Part shown: positions 1 to 8,932 of the stretch, one piece after another
How positions within the stretch are numbered: the stretch's first letter is position 1
How the letters are laid out: each line of letters begins with the position of its first letter
Origin: Pseudomonas sp. JAI120
GTDB lineage: Bacteria > Pseudomonadota > Gammaproteobacteria > Pseudomonadales > Pseudomonadaceae
Assembly (NCBI RefSeq): GCF_014207255.1
Contig: NZ_JACHCZ010000006.1
Location: 186,001-250,000 of the forward strand
DNA length: 64,000 bases
Reading direction: 5' to 3'
The notes under the pieces: model-generated
Seen by the model: only the letters and a program-made list of their open reading frames with translations
Database searches by the model: none
Told to the model about the DNA's origin: nothing
Translations under genes and position numbers: made by a program

Positions 1-26
1 TGCTTATGTTGATCTCCAATGGCGCG

Positions 27-1994
27 TTATGGGCGAGGCGTATCTTTTTTGAACGGGGCAGTGCCCTTGCAGTCTGGGTAGTGGGAGCATGACCAGAACG
101 GCCCTGATTTCCCCTTTCGCTTGAGCATTGAGGCGTTGCAAATGGGGCAGGCCGGGCTGGCTTCGACAGGCATGGCTAAAGTCAGTGAACCGCAGTGTGC
201 GACCAGTTGCGCTATCCAGTTTGCCTGTTTGGCGACGAATGCATCCAGGGTCAGACGTCCCGCTTCGATTTCGTCCAGAGCCTGTTCCCAGACTGCGGTC
301 ATACCCGGATCTGCAACCGCTGTTGGTACCGCTTCGATCAGGGTATGGGCCGCCGCCGAGGCCATTAAGGCGCGTTTTTTCTTCAGCAAATAACCGCGAT
401 CAATTAACCCTTTGATAATGCCGGCTCGTGTGGCTTCGGTTCCGATACCGGTGGTGTCCCGAAGTTTCTGTTTCAGGCGTGGGTCGTTGACAAGCTTGGC
501 GACGTTTTTCATCGCCTTGATCAGATCACCCTCGGTGAGAGGTTTAGGAGCGGCAGTTCGCATGGATTTGAGTTCAACATTGTCCACGGCGCACTGCGTG
601 CCCTGTTGCAAGATGGGTAAGACTTGGGATTTTTGAATGGGCTCATCCTCCTCGGTGTTTTCGGAGAGCGAGCTTTTCCAGCCCTGGACCAAGATCAGTT
701 TGCCCACAGCGGTCAATCGTTCTTCGCCACACGCCAGTTCGACCTGGGTCCGATCAAACTCATGATGCGGAAGAAACTGCGCTAGGTAGTGGCTACGGAT
801 CAGTTCGTAGACATGGCGTTCTTGTTCGGACATCCGCACCAGGTTTGCCGGTTCGGTGGTGGGGATGATGCCGTGGTGCGCAGTGATCTTGGCATTGTTC
901 CATGCGCGAGAGCGCAATGATTGATCGAGGTCCTCGAATGCAGGTCTGAGTGCAGGATCCGTTTTGAGCAGAGCGTCGAGTACCGCGGGAGCCTCGTTGA
1001 ACATATTCTCTGGTAGATAGCGGCAATCGCTGCGCGGGTAGGTGGTGGCTTTGTGGGTTTCATACAGGGCTTGGGCGATGTTCAGGGTTTCCTGGACGCC
1101 GAGCCCCAGCTTACGCGAGCAGACTTCCTGCAATGTGCTCAGGTCGAAGGGCAGGGGCGGCGGTTCTCGGAAATGCTCAGTATGTAACGAGATTACCGTG
1201 GCAGACTTCTCGTCGGTGATTGTTTGGACCGCGTGATGGGCAAGCACTTGTTGTAGGCAACGCCCCGACTCGTCCCGTCCTGAGCCTGGCGGTAACCACG
1301 ACGCGATGAGTCGCTGGCCCATCGACGATAGGTGTACCTCAACGTTCCAGTAAGGCACCGGGACAAAGCCGGCAATCGCACGATCCCGATCGACCACCAG
1401 ACGTAAGGTGGGTGTCTGGACGCGCCCCACTGACAAAACGCCGTCGTAGCCTGCCCGCCGACCAAGAAGGGTAAACAAACGACTGAGGTTCATGCCGATC
1501 AGCCAGTCGGCACGGCTGCGGGCGAGGGCCGAGTGATAGAGCGGGAAGGTCTCCTGACCAGACTTCAGCGAGGTCAGTGCCCTGCGAATCGATGCTTCGT
1601 TGAGTGCGGACAGCCAGAGGCGCTGAACAGAGCCTTGGTACTGGCAGAGCTCCAATAATTCGCGGGCAATCATCTCACCTTCGCGGTCGGCGTCGGTTGC
1701 GATGACAACGGTGGTGGCTTCGCTGAGCAGGCGTTTGATGACTTCGAACTGCGCGGCAGTCGTGGGTTTGACCTCCACTTGCCACTGCGCCGGAATGATC
1801 GGTAGATGATCCAACGACCAGTTCTTGTACTGAGTGCCGTAGGCTTCAGGCGGGGCCGTCTCCAGTAGGTGGCCTATACACCATGTGACAGTTGTCTCGG
1901 GGCCGATCAGGCAACCATCGCCACGCCGAGTGGCTCCGAGAACCTTGGCGATGTCACGACCCTGGGAAGGTTTTTCGCAGAGGAAGAGGCGCAT
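27..1994 (-). CDS. topB: DNA topoisomerase III, ICE type
   Basis: This is a 655-aa type IA topoisomerase, which relaxes or decatenates DNA by passing single strands; copies of this kind belong to PFGI-1/ICEclc-like elements and are thought to serve element replication and transfer. The N-terminus (MRLFLCEKPSQ) opens the Toprim domain, whose acidic motif DADREGE lies near residue 100. The active-site tyrosine is in TTYPRSDCRY (about residue 320). The C-terminus ends in a four-cysteine zinc ribbon (CPIC...CSHYPDC). It is the last gene of the leftward ICE core block, 228 bp downstream of ssb, and appears full length. The chromosomal topB would be a separate gene. Confidence 0.95.
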   Translation of the reverse strand: MRLFLCEKPSQGRDIAKVLGATRRGDGCLIGPETTVTWCIGHLLETAPPEAYGTQYKNWSLDHLPIIPAQWQVEVKPTTAAQFEVIKRLLSEATTVVIATDADREGEMIARELLELCQYQGSVQRLWLSALNEASIRRALTSLKSGQETFPLYHSALARSRADWLIGMNLSRLFTLLGRRAGYDGVLSVGRVQTPTLRLVVDRDRAIAGFVPVPYWNVEVHLSSMGQRLIASWLPPGSGRDESGRCLQQVLAHHAVQTITDEKSATVISLHTEHFREPPPLPFDLSTLQEVCSRKLGLGVQETLNIAQALYETHKATTYPRSDCRYLPENMFNEAPAVLDALLKTDPALRPAFEDLDQSLRSRAWNNAKITAHHGIIPTTEPANLVRMSEQERHVYELIRSHYLAQFLPHHEFDRTQVELACGEERLTAVGKLILVQGWKSSLSENTEEDEPIQKSQVLPILQQGTQCAVDNVELKSMRTAAPKPLTEGDLIKAMKNVAKLVNDPRLKQKLRDTTGIGTEATRAGIIKGLIDRGYLLKKKRALMASAAAHTLIEAVPTAVADPGMTAVWEQALDEIEAGRLTLDAFVAKQANWIAQLVAHCGSLTLAMPVEASPACPICNASMLKRKGKSGPFWSCSHYPDCKGTAPFKKDTPRP

Positions 1995-2048
1995 ATCACT
2001 ACTCCGGATTGAGTTCGGAGCAGCGTTGTTCGAAGTAGCAGGGGCGAG

Positions 2049-2081
2049 ATATGAGAAACCTGAATGGCAGGTTCCTCATAT
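2049..2081. repeat. 14-bp inverted repeat between ssb and topB
   Basis: The arms atatgagaaacctg (2049-2062) and caggttcctcatat (2068-2081) pair along 14 positions with one mismatch around a 5-base loop. There is no T-run on either side, so it is not a standard intrinsic terminator. It sits in the 228-bp gap between ssb and topB. An RNA-processing hairpin or a protein-binding site is possible. Confidence 0.6.
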
Positions 2082-2222
2082 TAGTCGGTGAGGGCGGCCT
2101 TGAATGGGCTGAAGCTGCTACTTTATTGGAGCGTTCGTAACTGGGTGGGGGGCTTCACGAGCAGCGAGCAATGACAGGCCAAGAACTTCGCGCAAAGGCG
2201 CAATTTTTATGCCTGAAGTCGT

Positions 2223-2678
2223 TCAGGCCTTAGGTGATTGTCCTTTGTGTTTCTTGGATTTCGACGTCGGTGAACTGGCCTGTTCTGTATTTTGAGAGGC
2301 CGCCGTTTCACTGGAGCGTTCCCGCATGACCACACTGTGTACCCGGTGAGGCAGGATGCCGACTCGACGGGCCTCGATCTTGAAGGTCACCCGTGCATTG
2401 TCTTCGCTGTCCTCCCACTCATCGCGCACCGTACGACCTTCGACCAGCACGCGCATGCCTTTCTGGTACAGCGTGCTCCAGTGTTCAGCCTCACGGTGCC
2501 AGAGCTCAACCGGCGCCCAATAGCCGCCCCGATCTTCATAGCTGCCCTCACGTGGGATGGGGTTGTCGAAGTATACATTCAGCCGTAGCAAACGCCGTGG
2601 CTCGTCATTGCCTGAGGCGAACTCCTGGAACTCTGGCGCACTGCCGATATTGCCTTCGCCGACGAAAAAAGTACTCAT
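2223..2678 (-). CDS. ssb: ICE single-stranded DNA-binding protein
   Basis: This 151-aa protein has an OB-fold beginning MSTFFVGEGNIG and probably protects element DNA during replication or transfer. The start at 2678 is chosen because its ATG overlaps the stop of the DUF3158 gene (ATGA). A longer reading to 2879 would run back through that gene and has no family support. Unlike housekeeping SSB, the tail is basic and Lys/Ser-rich (KSKKHKGQSPKA) and lacks the acidic DDIPF-like tip that recruits partner proteins. Its neighbours (DUF3158, topB) are the usual ICE partners. Confidence 0.88.
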   Translation of the reverse strand: MSTFFVGEGNIGSAPEFQEFASGNDEPRRLLRLNVYFDNPIPREGSYEDRGGYWAPVELWHREAEHWSTLYQKGMRVLVEGRTVRDEWEDSEDNARVTFKIEARRVGILPHRVHSVVMRERSSETAASQNTEQASSPTSKSKKHKGQSPKA

Positions 2679-3193
2679 CGTGTTTTCTCCACTGCGGGTG
2701 TGAACTGGCGCAGCAACTGTTCGGCACTGGCCATTTTGATCGCGCAGGTCGTAGCCTGGCGGTAGAGCGAATGCACCACACTCATCTGAAGGTTTAGTGC
2801 GATACGCGCGCATTCGAAACGGTGCAATTCCTCTCGTACGATCTGCGGCAATGCTTTGTTGGAGATCTGACGCTCCCAAACCGCCACACCCATGCGAGAA
2901 AAATCACGGGTGCGCCAACGCAAAAAGGTGCTGCCCGCACTGGTCTTCTGCAGCACCAATCGTATCTTCAATAGCGAGTACGGCGGCTCCCCGGATTGCT
3001 GCACGACAGCCTCCATCAGGCGACATAACTGCGCCTCGATTTCCCTCGCCACCTGCGCCAGGTGCTCCAACTCCCCCTTACCCTTAAAAGGTTTTAAAAG
3101 GCCTTTTAGGGAGGCAGCGTGTTCGAGCTGCCGATAGGCATCCGGTGTCAACGCTTTGAAGGGCATTGGTTGAATCGGGGTCATGGGATTCAT
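2675..3193 (-). CDS. DUF3158 family ICE protein
   Basis: This 172-aa soluble protein matches the DUF3158 family, found almost only in PFGI-1-like integrative elements between the TIGR03761 gene and ssb; its function is not known. No catalytic motif or membrane segment is visible. It is charged, with several Arg/Lys-rich stretches, which would suit DNA contact. Both ends overlap neighbours by ATGA (3190-3193 and 2675-2678), so it is translationally coupled within the block. A second ATG three codons in (3184) is an alternative start. Confidence 0.8.
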   Translation of the reverse strand: MNPMTPIQPMPFKALTPDAYRQLEHAASLKGLLKPFKGKGELEHLAQVAREIEAQLCRLMEAVVQQSGEPPYSLLKIRLVLQKTSAGSTFLRWRTRDFSRMGVAVWERQISNKALPQIVREELHRFECARIALNLQMSVVHSLYRQATTCAIKMASAEQLLRQFTPAVEKTR

Positions 3194-3945
3194 GCGTCAG
3201 CCTCCGGCTCATTAACGGTTACAGACGGACCGTCCACGTCCTCTGCCAACGCATCAGCGTCATCCACTGCTACAGCACCACGGCGAATGATCGGCGGCGC
3301 AAACTGAGAACGGCGATGACCCTCAAGGATGTCCATCGGGGGCAATCCATACTTCTCCACGGCCGCCAGTGCGCGGGCATTATTTGCGGCCATATCATCG
3401 CGTGTAACGCCGGCATGTCGATAACGTTGCGCCTGACCGAACAGGCTGCGTAACAGGTGGGCACCGTCGTCGATCCAGGCTTCCATGTCTCTTCGGCCGA
3501 TCAAAGCCGTGTGATGGGCCAAGAGGGTATGGCGGACCAGCGTGTCGTAGTCGGTTAGCAGGTAAACCGCCAGAAAACCCAGCTGACTGCCAATGTACAA
3601 TGGCAAAGTGACGGGGTGGATGTTGAGGTTGTCCCCCATGTCGATCTGAGTCGGCAAGTCCTGTCTGATCCGGTCCAGCTGTTGGGTCAGTTCTCCCATC
3701 CCAGCCTTTGCCTGCATCAGTTTTTCTTCGAGCTGCACGATGGCCCAATCGGCATAGGGATCGTCCTGGGCCGCGGCTTGTTTGATCAGGTTGGTGACAC
3801 TGATGTAGCCGGCCATGCCCATGATCGAGTGGACGCCTTCACGTGCGGCCCGACCCTGCCATATGCGGGCTGCATGGTGGGTATGCAGGGTTAAGGTGAT
3901 GCTGCTGCGCAATGAACCCAGATTGAGTTGATAGTGATCGGCCAT
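3190..3945 (-). CDS. TIGR03761 (PFL_4669-type) ICE protein
   Basis: This 251-aa protein is recognised by its opening (MADHYQLNLGSLRSSITL), its RIWQGRAAREG stretch and its neighbours as the TIGR03761 family of PFGI-1-class elements. The role is unknown. No signal peptide is visible and it is probably cytoplasmic. The C-terminal 40 residues are acidic and low in complexity. A GAGG motif 12 bases before the ATG supports the start. A 220-bp gap separates it from the STY4528 gene upstream, so it may have its own promoter. Confidence 0.82.
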   Translation of the reverse strand: MADHYQLNLGSLRSSITLTLHTHHAARIWQGRAAREGVHSIMGMAGYISVTNLIKQAAAQDDPYADWAIVQLEEKLMQAKAGMGELTQQLDRIRQDLPTQIDMGDNLNIHPVTLPLYIGSQLGFLAVYLLTDYDTLVRHTLLAHHTALIGRRDMEAWIDDGAHLLRSLFGQAQRYRHAGVTRDDMAANNARALAAVEKYGLPPMDILEGHRRSQFAPPIIRRGAVAVDDADALAEDVDGPSVTVNEPEADA

Positions 3946-4141
3946 GGTGTTGTCCTCGCATAGGGTTGGACGGGACGTTGCGACAGATGAGGGGCAAGGG
4001 CAGCCAAAAAGCTGAACGCGGTTTGTTCGGTTTGGTGAGAAAGAGAAAATACATAACGTCTACGTTTAGTTGAGGACGTCCCTGTGTTCCTCTAAAAGCT
4101 CCATGGCTCGGTCCGACATTTTCGTAGACTGGAGCTCTATG

Positions 4142-4166
4142 GATTTGATGCCACTGGCATCAAATC
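4142..4166. repeat. Perfect 11-bp inverted repeat after the STY4528 gene
   Basis: The arms gatttgatgcc (4142-4152) and ggcatcaaatc (4156-4166) are perfectly complementary around the loop act. The hairpin begins at the stop codon of the STY4528 gene, so it is well placed to end or stabilise that transcript, although no long T-run follows. The rest of the gap (3946-4141) shows no coding sequence. Confidence 0.6.
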
Positions 4167-5353
4167 TATTGAGTTCCACCGCGTCCACGCAGTTGGCGCA
4201 GCTCATTCAGACACGCTTGGGCGAGGGCTGATGCGGGTTCGCCCTTTTTCCGAGTCGGCCGCGAGGGAGCGGGTGGGGGCGGCTCTGCGACGGGTGACGG
4301 TTCGACCTGACTTGCCCAAGGACGAAAGTCGCCTTTCAGCGCACGCTGGATCAGGCCCATCAGATAGGCCGCTGGCTTGCGGATACCGCCGGCCTTACAG
4401 CGTGCCCCCGCCTCGTTGAGCACAGCCTGCTGATCCGCTGGGTTAAGCTTGATCAGCGCCACCGCGACGGCCTGACGTTCGCTGGGACTCAGGTGTAGCG
4501 CAGTGGGCCAGCGCAGGTTATCCACAGTAGTGGTCGCGCGCGGTACTGTACATTTACTTTCTTTTAACACAGTACAGGCAGCGTCCAGATTCCGAACGGT
4601 GCTGGAAACGTTAGGGTTCGAGCCTGATTCGGAATCCGAACGAGGGCCTGCACGATTCCGAACGTGGTGATCTTCCCCACGTTCGGAATTGTGGAATGCA
4701 TCATCGGACGGCTGATCCAAGCCTTGCTGCGTCCACTGTTCGCCCCAGCTGTCGAGCCGCGTCGGTAACCGACCCTGATCGATATTCGTGTCCTGTCGGA
4801 CCTCTTCCACAATGTGTTGAGCGACAATCCGCACGGCCTTCGTCGCATGACCGAGGGCATGTCCGACCAGTTCTAGATAATCTTGATCCAGCTCCATGGC
4901 TTCGGCGGGGGTTAACGGCTCATCGTGCAGAACGTACAAAGAACCTTGTAGCCGCCCGCTGATTTGATCGCGACCGCGGCTCACCAAACTGAGCCAGCGA
5001 GTGAGCCTAAGCATCGTCAACACGCGTGCAATGGTTTCACGCGAGGCTGACGCACCGTAAGGCACGCTCGAGAGGTAAGGTTGCAAATCCTCATAGCGCG
5101 GCGTGACCACGCCCTGGCCTTGCAGCATGAGCCGAAATACCTGCCATGCATTTCGCTCCAATGGCGTCAGCCGATTATCCAACAGCAACCGACGTGGCAC
5201 GACTTCGTGTGATTGGCCACTAAACAGAAAACCAGCCTGTAGAGCCTGGTTGGAGGGCTGTTCAGTGGTAGGGCGTGCTGGCCAGCGCTCATGCAGCTGC
5301 TGTGTGCATTGCTGCAGGACACGTTGCCAGCGACTGGCAAGAACAGCATTCAT
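4166..5353 (-). CDS. STY4528 family ICE protein, HTH-containing
   Basis: This 395-aa protein belongs to the STY4528 family of pathogenicity-island/ICE proteins, of unproven role. The start at 5353 is chosen because its ATG overlaps the DUF2857 stop (ATGA); an upstream start at 5386 is possible. The first 180 residues hold a replication-initiator-like winged-helix region (LTPLERNAWQVF, then ASRETIARVLTMLR). The middle is a low-complexity Asp/Ser/Asn linker. The C-terminal part (SPSERQAVAVALIKL, ARCKAGGIRKPAAYLMGLI) resembles the DNA-binding end of plasmid Rep proteins. A DNA-binding replication or maintenance role is inferred from this layout. Confidence 0.82.
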   Translation of the reverse strand: MNAVLASRWQRVLQQCTQQLHERWPARPTTEQPSNQALQAGFLFSGQSHEVVPRRLLLDNRLTPLERNAWQVFRLMLQGQGVVTPRYEDLQPYLSSVPYGASASRETIARVLTMLRLTRWLSLVSRGRDQISGRLQGSLYVLHDEPLTPAEAMELDQDYLELVGHALGHATKAVRIVAQHIVEEVRQDTNIDQGRLPTRLDSWGEQWTQQGLDQPSDDAFHNSERGEDHHVRNRAGPRSDSESGSNPNVSSTVRNLDAACTVLKESKCTVPRATTTVDNLRWPTALHLSPSERQAVAVALIKLNPADQQAVLNEAGARCKAGGIRKPAAYLMGLIQRALKGDFRPWASQVEPSPVAEPPPPAPSRPTRKKGEPASALAQACLNELRQLRGRGGTQ

Positions 5354-5898
5354 GTTTTGTTGCTGTACTGGTCGATTTGCTGCCAAACGATGGTCAAGCT
5401 GATCTGTTGTTCTTCGGCAAGCATCATCATGGCGTCGAGTTTATCCTCGGTGCCGTCCTCTGTTCGTATTTGGCACCAACGTTGCCACAACGCATGCTCC
5501 TGCGCTTCGCTTAAATGTTGGGGGCGGCCTTTACGTGTTTCTATTTTGAGTAGACGCCGGCGCATGGCTGTTTCCGAATGCGCCAAGCCAAAGCACTGGT
5601 ACATGATGGTGCTGCTGGCGCCGAGCTTGAGCGCTCGGTTGATCAAGCGTTCGTTCTGTTCGTCCCGTTCGGCTTGCTCGATCAACCGATGCAGCACCGG
5701 CGAGTCAATCTTGACCTCAAGCCAAGGGACAGTGGCATGAGCCAGGCGCGATAGCGTGGTTGGTGGTAAGGATTGCAGCACTAAGATGTCATCCTCACTC
5801 AGTCCAAGTGCCTTGCAGCGTTGCAGATTACCCAGGCGCAGTTCGTGCAGTACCTGGGTTAGCATGGCTTGATTGAGCATATTGAAGGACAGGTTCAT
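5350..5898 (-). CDS. DUF2857 protein, possible BisC-like ICE activator
   Basis: This 182-aa DUF2857 protein is coupled on both sides by ATGA overlaps with parB (5895-5898) and the STY4528 gene (5350-5353). In ICEclc, the ParB-like BisD and its FlhC-like partner BisC activate the transfer genes. The gene order and sizes here make this pair candidates for the same role, but that is inference by position, not a sequence match I can prove. The body is leucine-rich and helical (LRLGNLQRCKALGLSEDDI), with a probable HTH near residues 95-130. There is no Cys cluster like that of canonical FlhC. Confidence 0.75.
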   Translation of the reverse strand: MNLSFNMLNQAMLTQVLHELRLGNLQRCKALGLSEDDILVLQSLPPTTLSRLAHATVPWLEVKIDSPVLHRLIEQAERDEQNERLINRALKLGASSTIMYQCFGLAHSETAMRRRLLKIETRKGRPQHLSEAQEHALWQRWCQIRTEDGTEDKLDAMMMLAEEQQISLTIVWQQIDQYSNKT

Positions 5899-7484
5899 CT
5901 CAGCTCCTTCGGTGAGTTTTTGTCTTCAGCGGTGAGCGTTAAGTCGATTAGACGCCGGGCCAGGCGGATCAGGCGAAACAGCTTGATTAACAGACTGTCA
6001 GGCAGTCGCTCCAGCCCCACGTCCGTGACTGGTCGATCTGGCAGATAGAGTTGATAGACCCCTAACAACAGCTGCCCGAACAATGCGGAAGGTATTTGCT
6101 TGCGATCTTCCCAGTTCACCTCGTCTTGAGCACGTAGCAGGGCCAGGAGCATTAGGTGAACGCCGGTCGAGCGAGGCGCTGAAAGATCGAGTCGCTTAAT
6201 GTCCAACGCGAAGCCCAAGCCAAGCTTTTGATCAATGATGCACTTGGCATCTCCGGCATAGGCCGCCATATCCCGAGCCAGTCCTGCAATGCTTAAACGC
6301 AGTTGTTCGGGCGTATCCAGCGTTGGTGCGATGGTCCAGAGGTCGTCGATTGTGCAGGTTTCGAATGAAGACTCCGCTTCGGCAATGATCTCGCGATCGA
6401 TTTGCTCACGAATCTGTTGAACGCGTGATACGTGGCTGACCGCAGGTAAAGTATTTGTTTCGGGTTCGTTGAGCCGTTCCTCTGAAATTGCCTCTATCTT
6501 GCTCTTGGCATCAGTTGATTCGGGTTTAGTATCGGAGGAGGGCAACTCTGCCGCAGTTTCATGCACGCTTGGCCGATGGCTGCTTTCTGAGGGCGTGGTG
6601 GGGACAGCCCCAGGCGTGGAGGCGACCCGTTGGGTATCGCTCAGCTCCAGGGCCAGCATACGGTAGGACTGTCCCAGCAAGTGGCTCATGCGTTCGAGCA
6701 ATTCGTCCTGGATCTGCTCAAGATCAAAGGATTCAGGATCGCTATCGAAGTAGCCCATGGTCTCCAGCCAGAACTCTGCAAACGCGACTGTGGCGGTTGG
6801 ATAGCGGTTCCAGGTTCGCTCAGCCTGACTACGTAGACCGATCAGACGTTCTATCTGAGGCTTACCCAAGCCGGCATACAGAGTTTGTGGAATGGCGGGT
6901 AATAAGTGTTCGAGGGTGTCCAGCATCCGGCTGATATGCGACTGCGAAACCGGATAGCCTCCAGCGGCAAGACGTCGAGCCAGCTCCCGTTGTGAGAGCT
7001 CTGGGCCATCCGACTCAAGCATGGTTTTGAGTTTGGCTACTGCTAGGGCCCTTTCGATGAACGTGAGTTGGCCGTGCAGGTCGCTTTCCGCCAGATGGCC
7101 GAGTAGGGTGTTGGTTTCATTGCTCCAAGGTCGGAACAGGCAGTGAATCCGAAAGAAACGCTCGTCGCGAGTTTCCTGCCACAGCTCGCCGAGAATTGCT
7201 AAGCGAGTATTACCGCCGTTGCGGATGATGAAAGAGGTTTCACCCGGGCGGCGGGTAATCGGTGGCGGTTGATCCAGCCCGCGTTCACGGATCGACGCCT
7301 TGATATCGTCATAAAGCGGATTACGGATGAAGCGTGGGTTGTGCTCGTAGGGGCGTAACTGTTCCAGGGTGACCAGCATGGGAGTGTCGATGACTGGATC
7401 GGACAGTCGCTCCAGTCCAGGACCTTGAGTGAAGTGGTCCTGGTGCAGCTTGTCGGTGATTTCCTCCTGACTGAGCTTCTTCAT
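5895..7484 (-). CDS. parB: ParB family protein of PFGI-1-type ICE
   Basis: This 529-aa protein has a ParB/Spo0J-like N-terminal domain: LEQLRPYEHNPR at about residues 40-51 and the nucleotide-pocket motif FIIRNGGNTRLAIL near 110. An HTH region follows (LSQRELARRLAAGGYPVSQSHISRML). Residues 290-350 form a Ser/Thr/Glu-rich linker before a helical C-terminal domain. It probably binds element DNA and works with ParA. In ICEclc, the related BisD also acts as a transfer activator. It is longer than chromosomal ParB (about 290 aa), as is usual for this ICE class. Confidence 0.9.
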   Translation of the reverse strand: MKKLSQEEITDKLHQDHFTQGPGLERLSDPVIDTPMLVTLEQLRPYEHNPRFIRNPLYDDIKASIRERGLDQPPPITRRPGETSFIIRNGGNTRLAILGELWQETRDERFFRIHCLFRPWSNETNTLLGHLAESDLHGQLTFIERALAVAKLKTMLESDGPELSQRELARRLAAGGYPVSQSHISRMLDTLEHLLPAIPQTLYAGLGKPQIERLIGLRSQAERTWNRYPTATVAFAEFWLETMGYFDSDPESFDLEQIQDELLERMSHLLGQSYRMLALELSDTQRVASTPGAVPTTPSESSHRPSVHETAAELPSSDTKPESTDAKSKIEAISEERLNEPETNTLPAVSHVSRVQQIREQIDREIIAEAESSFETCTIDDLWTIAPTLDTPEQLRLSIAGLARDMAAYAGDAKCIIDQKLGLGFALDIKRLDLSAPRSTGVHLMLLALLRAQDEVNWEDRKQIPSALFGQLLLGVYQLYLPDRPVTDVGLERLPDSLLIKLFRLIRLARRLIDLTLTAEDKNSPKELR

Positions 7485-7498
7485 CTGAACCGCCTCGG

Positions 7499-7708
7499 CT
7501 AACGCCGGCTACGCAAATGGTCACCGACCTCGAATTTCACGATTTCGGCAGTCCCTGAGCCTTCGAAATGTTCGGAGAGTTCTGCGAGGAACCACACCAT
7601 GGCCGAGCGCCCCCCTTGCAAACGAAAAACCACGGTGCAGTACTCCTCGCAAGCCGCGTCGCGTGGTCGAATGGAAGGCTGAACAACGATAGGAAACTGA
7701 TCCAACAT
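7499..7708 (-). CDS. Small ICE protein between parA and parB (shi-like position)
   Basis: This 69-aa protein (MLDQFPIVVQPS...) has no domain I recognise. The ATG at 7708 is preceded by AAGGAG eight bases upstream, a clear ribosome site that favours it over the longer frame. It lies where ICEclc carries the short gene shi between parA and parB. The middle has an aliphatic/aromatic patch (AMVWFLAELSEHF) that would suit a small helical partner protein. Real coding is likely from the RBS, conserved location and same-strand packing. Confidence 0.65.
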   Translation of the reverse strand: MLDQFPIVVQPSIRPRDAACEEYCTVVFRLQGGRSAMVWFLAELSEHFEGSGTAEIVKFEVGDHLRSRR

Positions 7709-7788
7709 TAGAAAACTCCTTACCAAGCTCTATTTGCTTCAAGGTCGATCAAACAAAAAAATCGGTGAAATGCTGATTGGGTGATTTT

Positions 7789-8634
7789 TTATCGAGGCTC
7801 CGCACACCTCATTACCGAAGAGATCGCTTCACGCCATTCAGGGAATAATTCGATGGCCAGCGCCTGCATGACTTCTAGCGCAGACTGCGAGCGTCGGCGT
7901 TTACTCGACGGGCGAGCGTCTATTCGGTGGACCGGTAAGCCGAGGGAGGCGGCATTGAGATACGCCACCCTATCCGGGATTACAGTGTCTAGAACCGAGA
8001 TATTGGTAGCCTCTGCGAAAGTCGCGCGCAGGCTCCGGATGATCATCTGGGTGTCCAGTCGATTGACGTTCACCTGGTTCAGTAAGAGCCGTAAGGGCGG
8101 CGGGTCGATGCCTAGGTGGCGAAACGGTTCGAGCTCACTCAGTAGCTTCAAGGTGCCACGGCGCATTTCGCGGGCAGCGAGCATTTCTGGCGTGATGGGA
8201 GAGAGGGCGAGATCGGAGGCCAGGATGGCCATTTCCAGCAGTACACTGCGTGCTCCCTGAGTATCGATCAAAAGCAGGTCATAATTGAGACACAACTCGT
8301 TGAGCAAATTGTGCAGGCGTAGTCGTCCGTCAGGGGCATGCAGCAACAATGTGCTCAGTCGACCTTGATCGTCGTTGGAGAAAATCAGGTCGAGACCGAC
8401 GACTGCAGTCCTAGAAATTATTCGTTCAGGTATTGTTAGATTGAGTGCAATGAGCTCGTACGCACCTGCATGAGCTTTCCGGCTCAGTGAATAATAACTG
8501 GAGAGGGTGGGTTGGCTATCTAGATCCAAGAGCAGAACACGCAGACCAGCATCGGCCAATAGGCCACCGAGGTTCGCCGCTACTGTAGTTTTGCCTACGC
8601 CACCCTTGGTGGACACCACCGAGACCACGTGCAT
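7789..8634 (-). CDS. parA: ParA/Soj family ATPase
   Basis: This 281-aa partition ATPase has the deviant Walker A STKGGVGKTTVAANL at residues 9-23, a Walker B-like LLIDTQGAR, and the switch region LLLDLDSQPTL. It should drive segregation or maintenance of the excised element with ParB. The start at 8634 follows AGGAG and lies a few bases after the alpA stop. A longer frame to 8667 overlaps alpA and lacks support. The order alpA, parA, small gene, parB matches the master-control end of ICEclc-like elements. Confidence 0.93.
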   Translation of the reverse strand: MHVVSVVSTKGGVGKTTVAANLGGLLADAGLRVLLLDLDSQPTLSSYYSLSRKAHAGAYELIALNLTIPERIISRTAVVGLDLIFSNDDQGRLSTLLLHAPDGRLRLHNLLNELCLNYDLLLIDTQGARSVLLEMAILASDLALSPITPEMLAAREMRRGTLKLLSELEPFRHLGIDPPPLRLLLNQVNVNRLDTQMIIRSLRATFAEATNISVLDTVIPDRVAYLNAASLGLPVHRIDARPSSKRRRSQSALEVMQALAIELFPEWREAISSVMRCAEPR

Positions 8635-8638
8635 CGCC

Positions 8639-8863
8639 TCACTCCTGTCGCGAAAGGCGTTCTGCAATCCAGTGCTCGATTTCCAGTGAGTCCCAGCCCA
8701 CTGCGCGCAGTCCGATGCGCTTTGCTCGCGGAAACGTGCCTTGCTTCATCAGGTTGTAAATGTGCGCACGTTTGAAGCCGGTTTTTTGCTCGACCTCCTC
8801 ACGTCGCATGATGTAGCGCGCTAGTTGAGATGTTTCAACGGCGGGTTCAGATTGGCTGGACAT
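8639..8863 (-). CDS. alpA: AlpA family transcriptional regulator
   Basis: This is a 74-aa AlpA/MerR-like winged-helix DNA-binding protein (MRREEVEQKTGFKRAHIYNL, then GWDSLEIEHWI). AlpA proteins are small activators in prophages and ICEs. The ATG at 8863 has an AGGAG eight bases upstream. The longer frame (to 8908) has no ribosome site. As first gene of the leftward core operon, it lies directly downstream of the paired palindromes at 8933-8976, which suggests that its promoter is the control point of the block. Confidence 0.88.
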   Translation of the reverse strand: MSSQSEPAVETSQLARYIMRREEVEQKTGFKRAHIYNLMKQGTFPRAKRIGLRAVGWDSLEIEHWIAERLSRQE

Positions 8864-8932
8864 GCTAGTCACTCCTGGCGCCGATTGGCGCGTGGTGGGA
8901 AGTGACATGGATTGAATCGCATCAGGGCGGAC

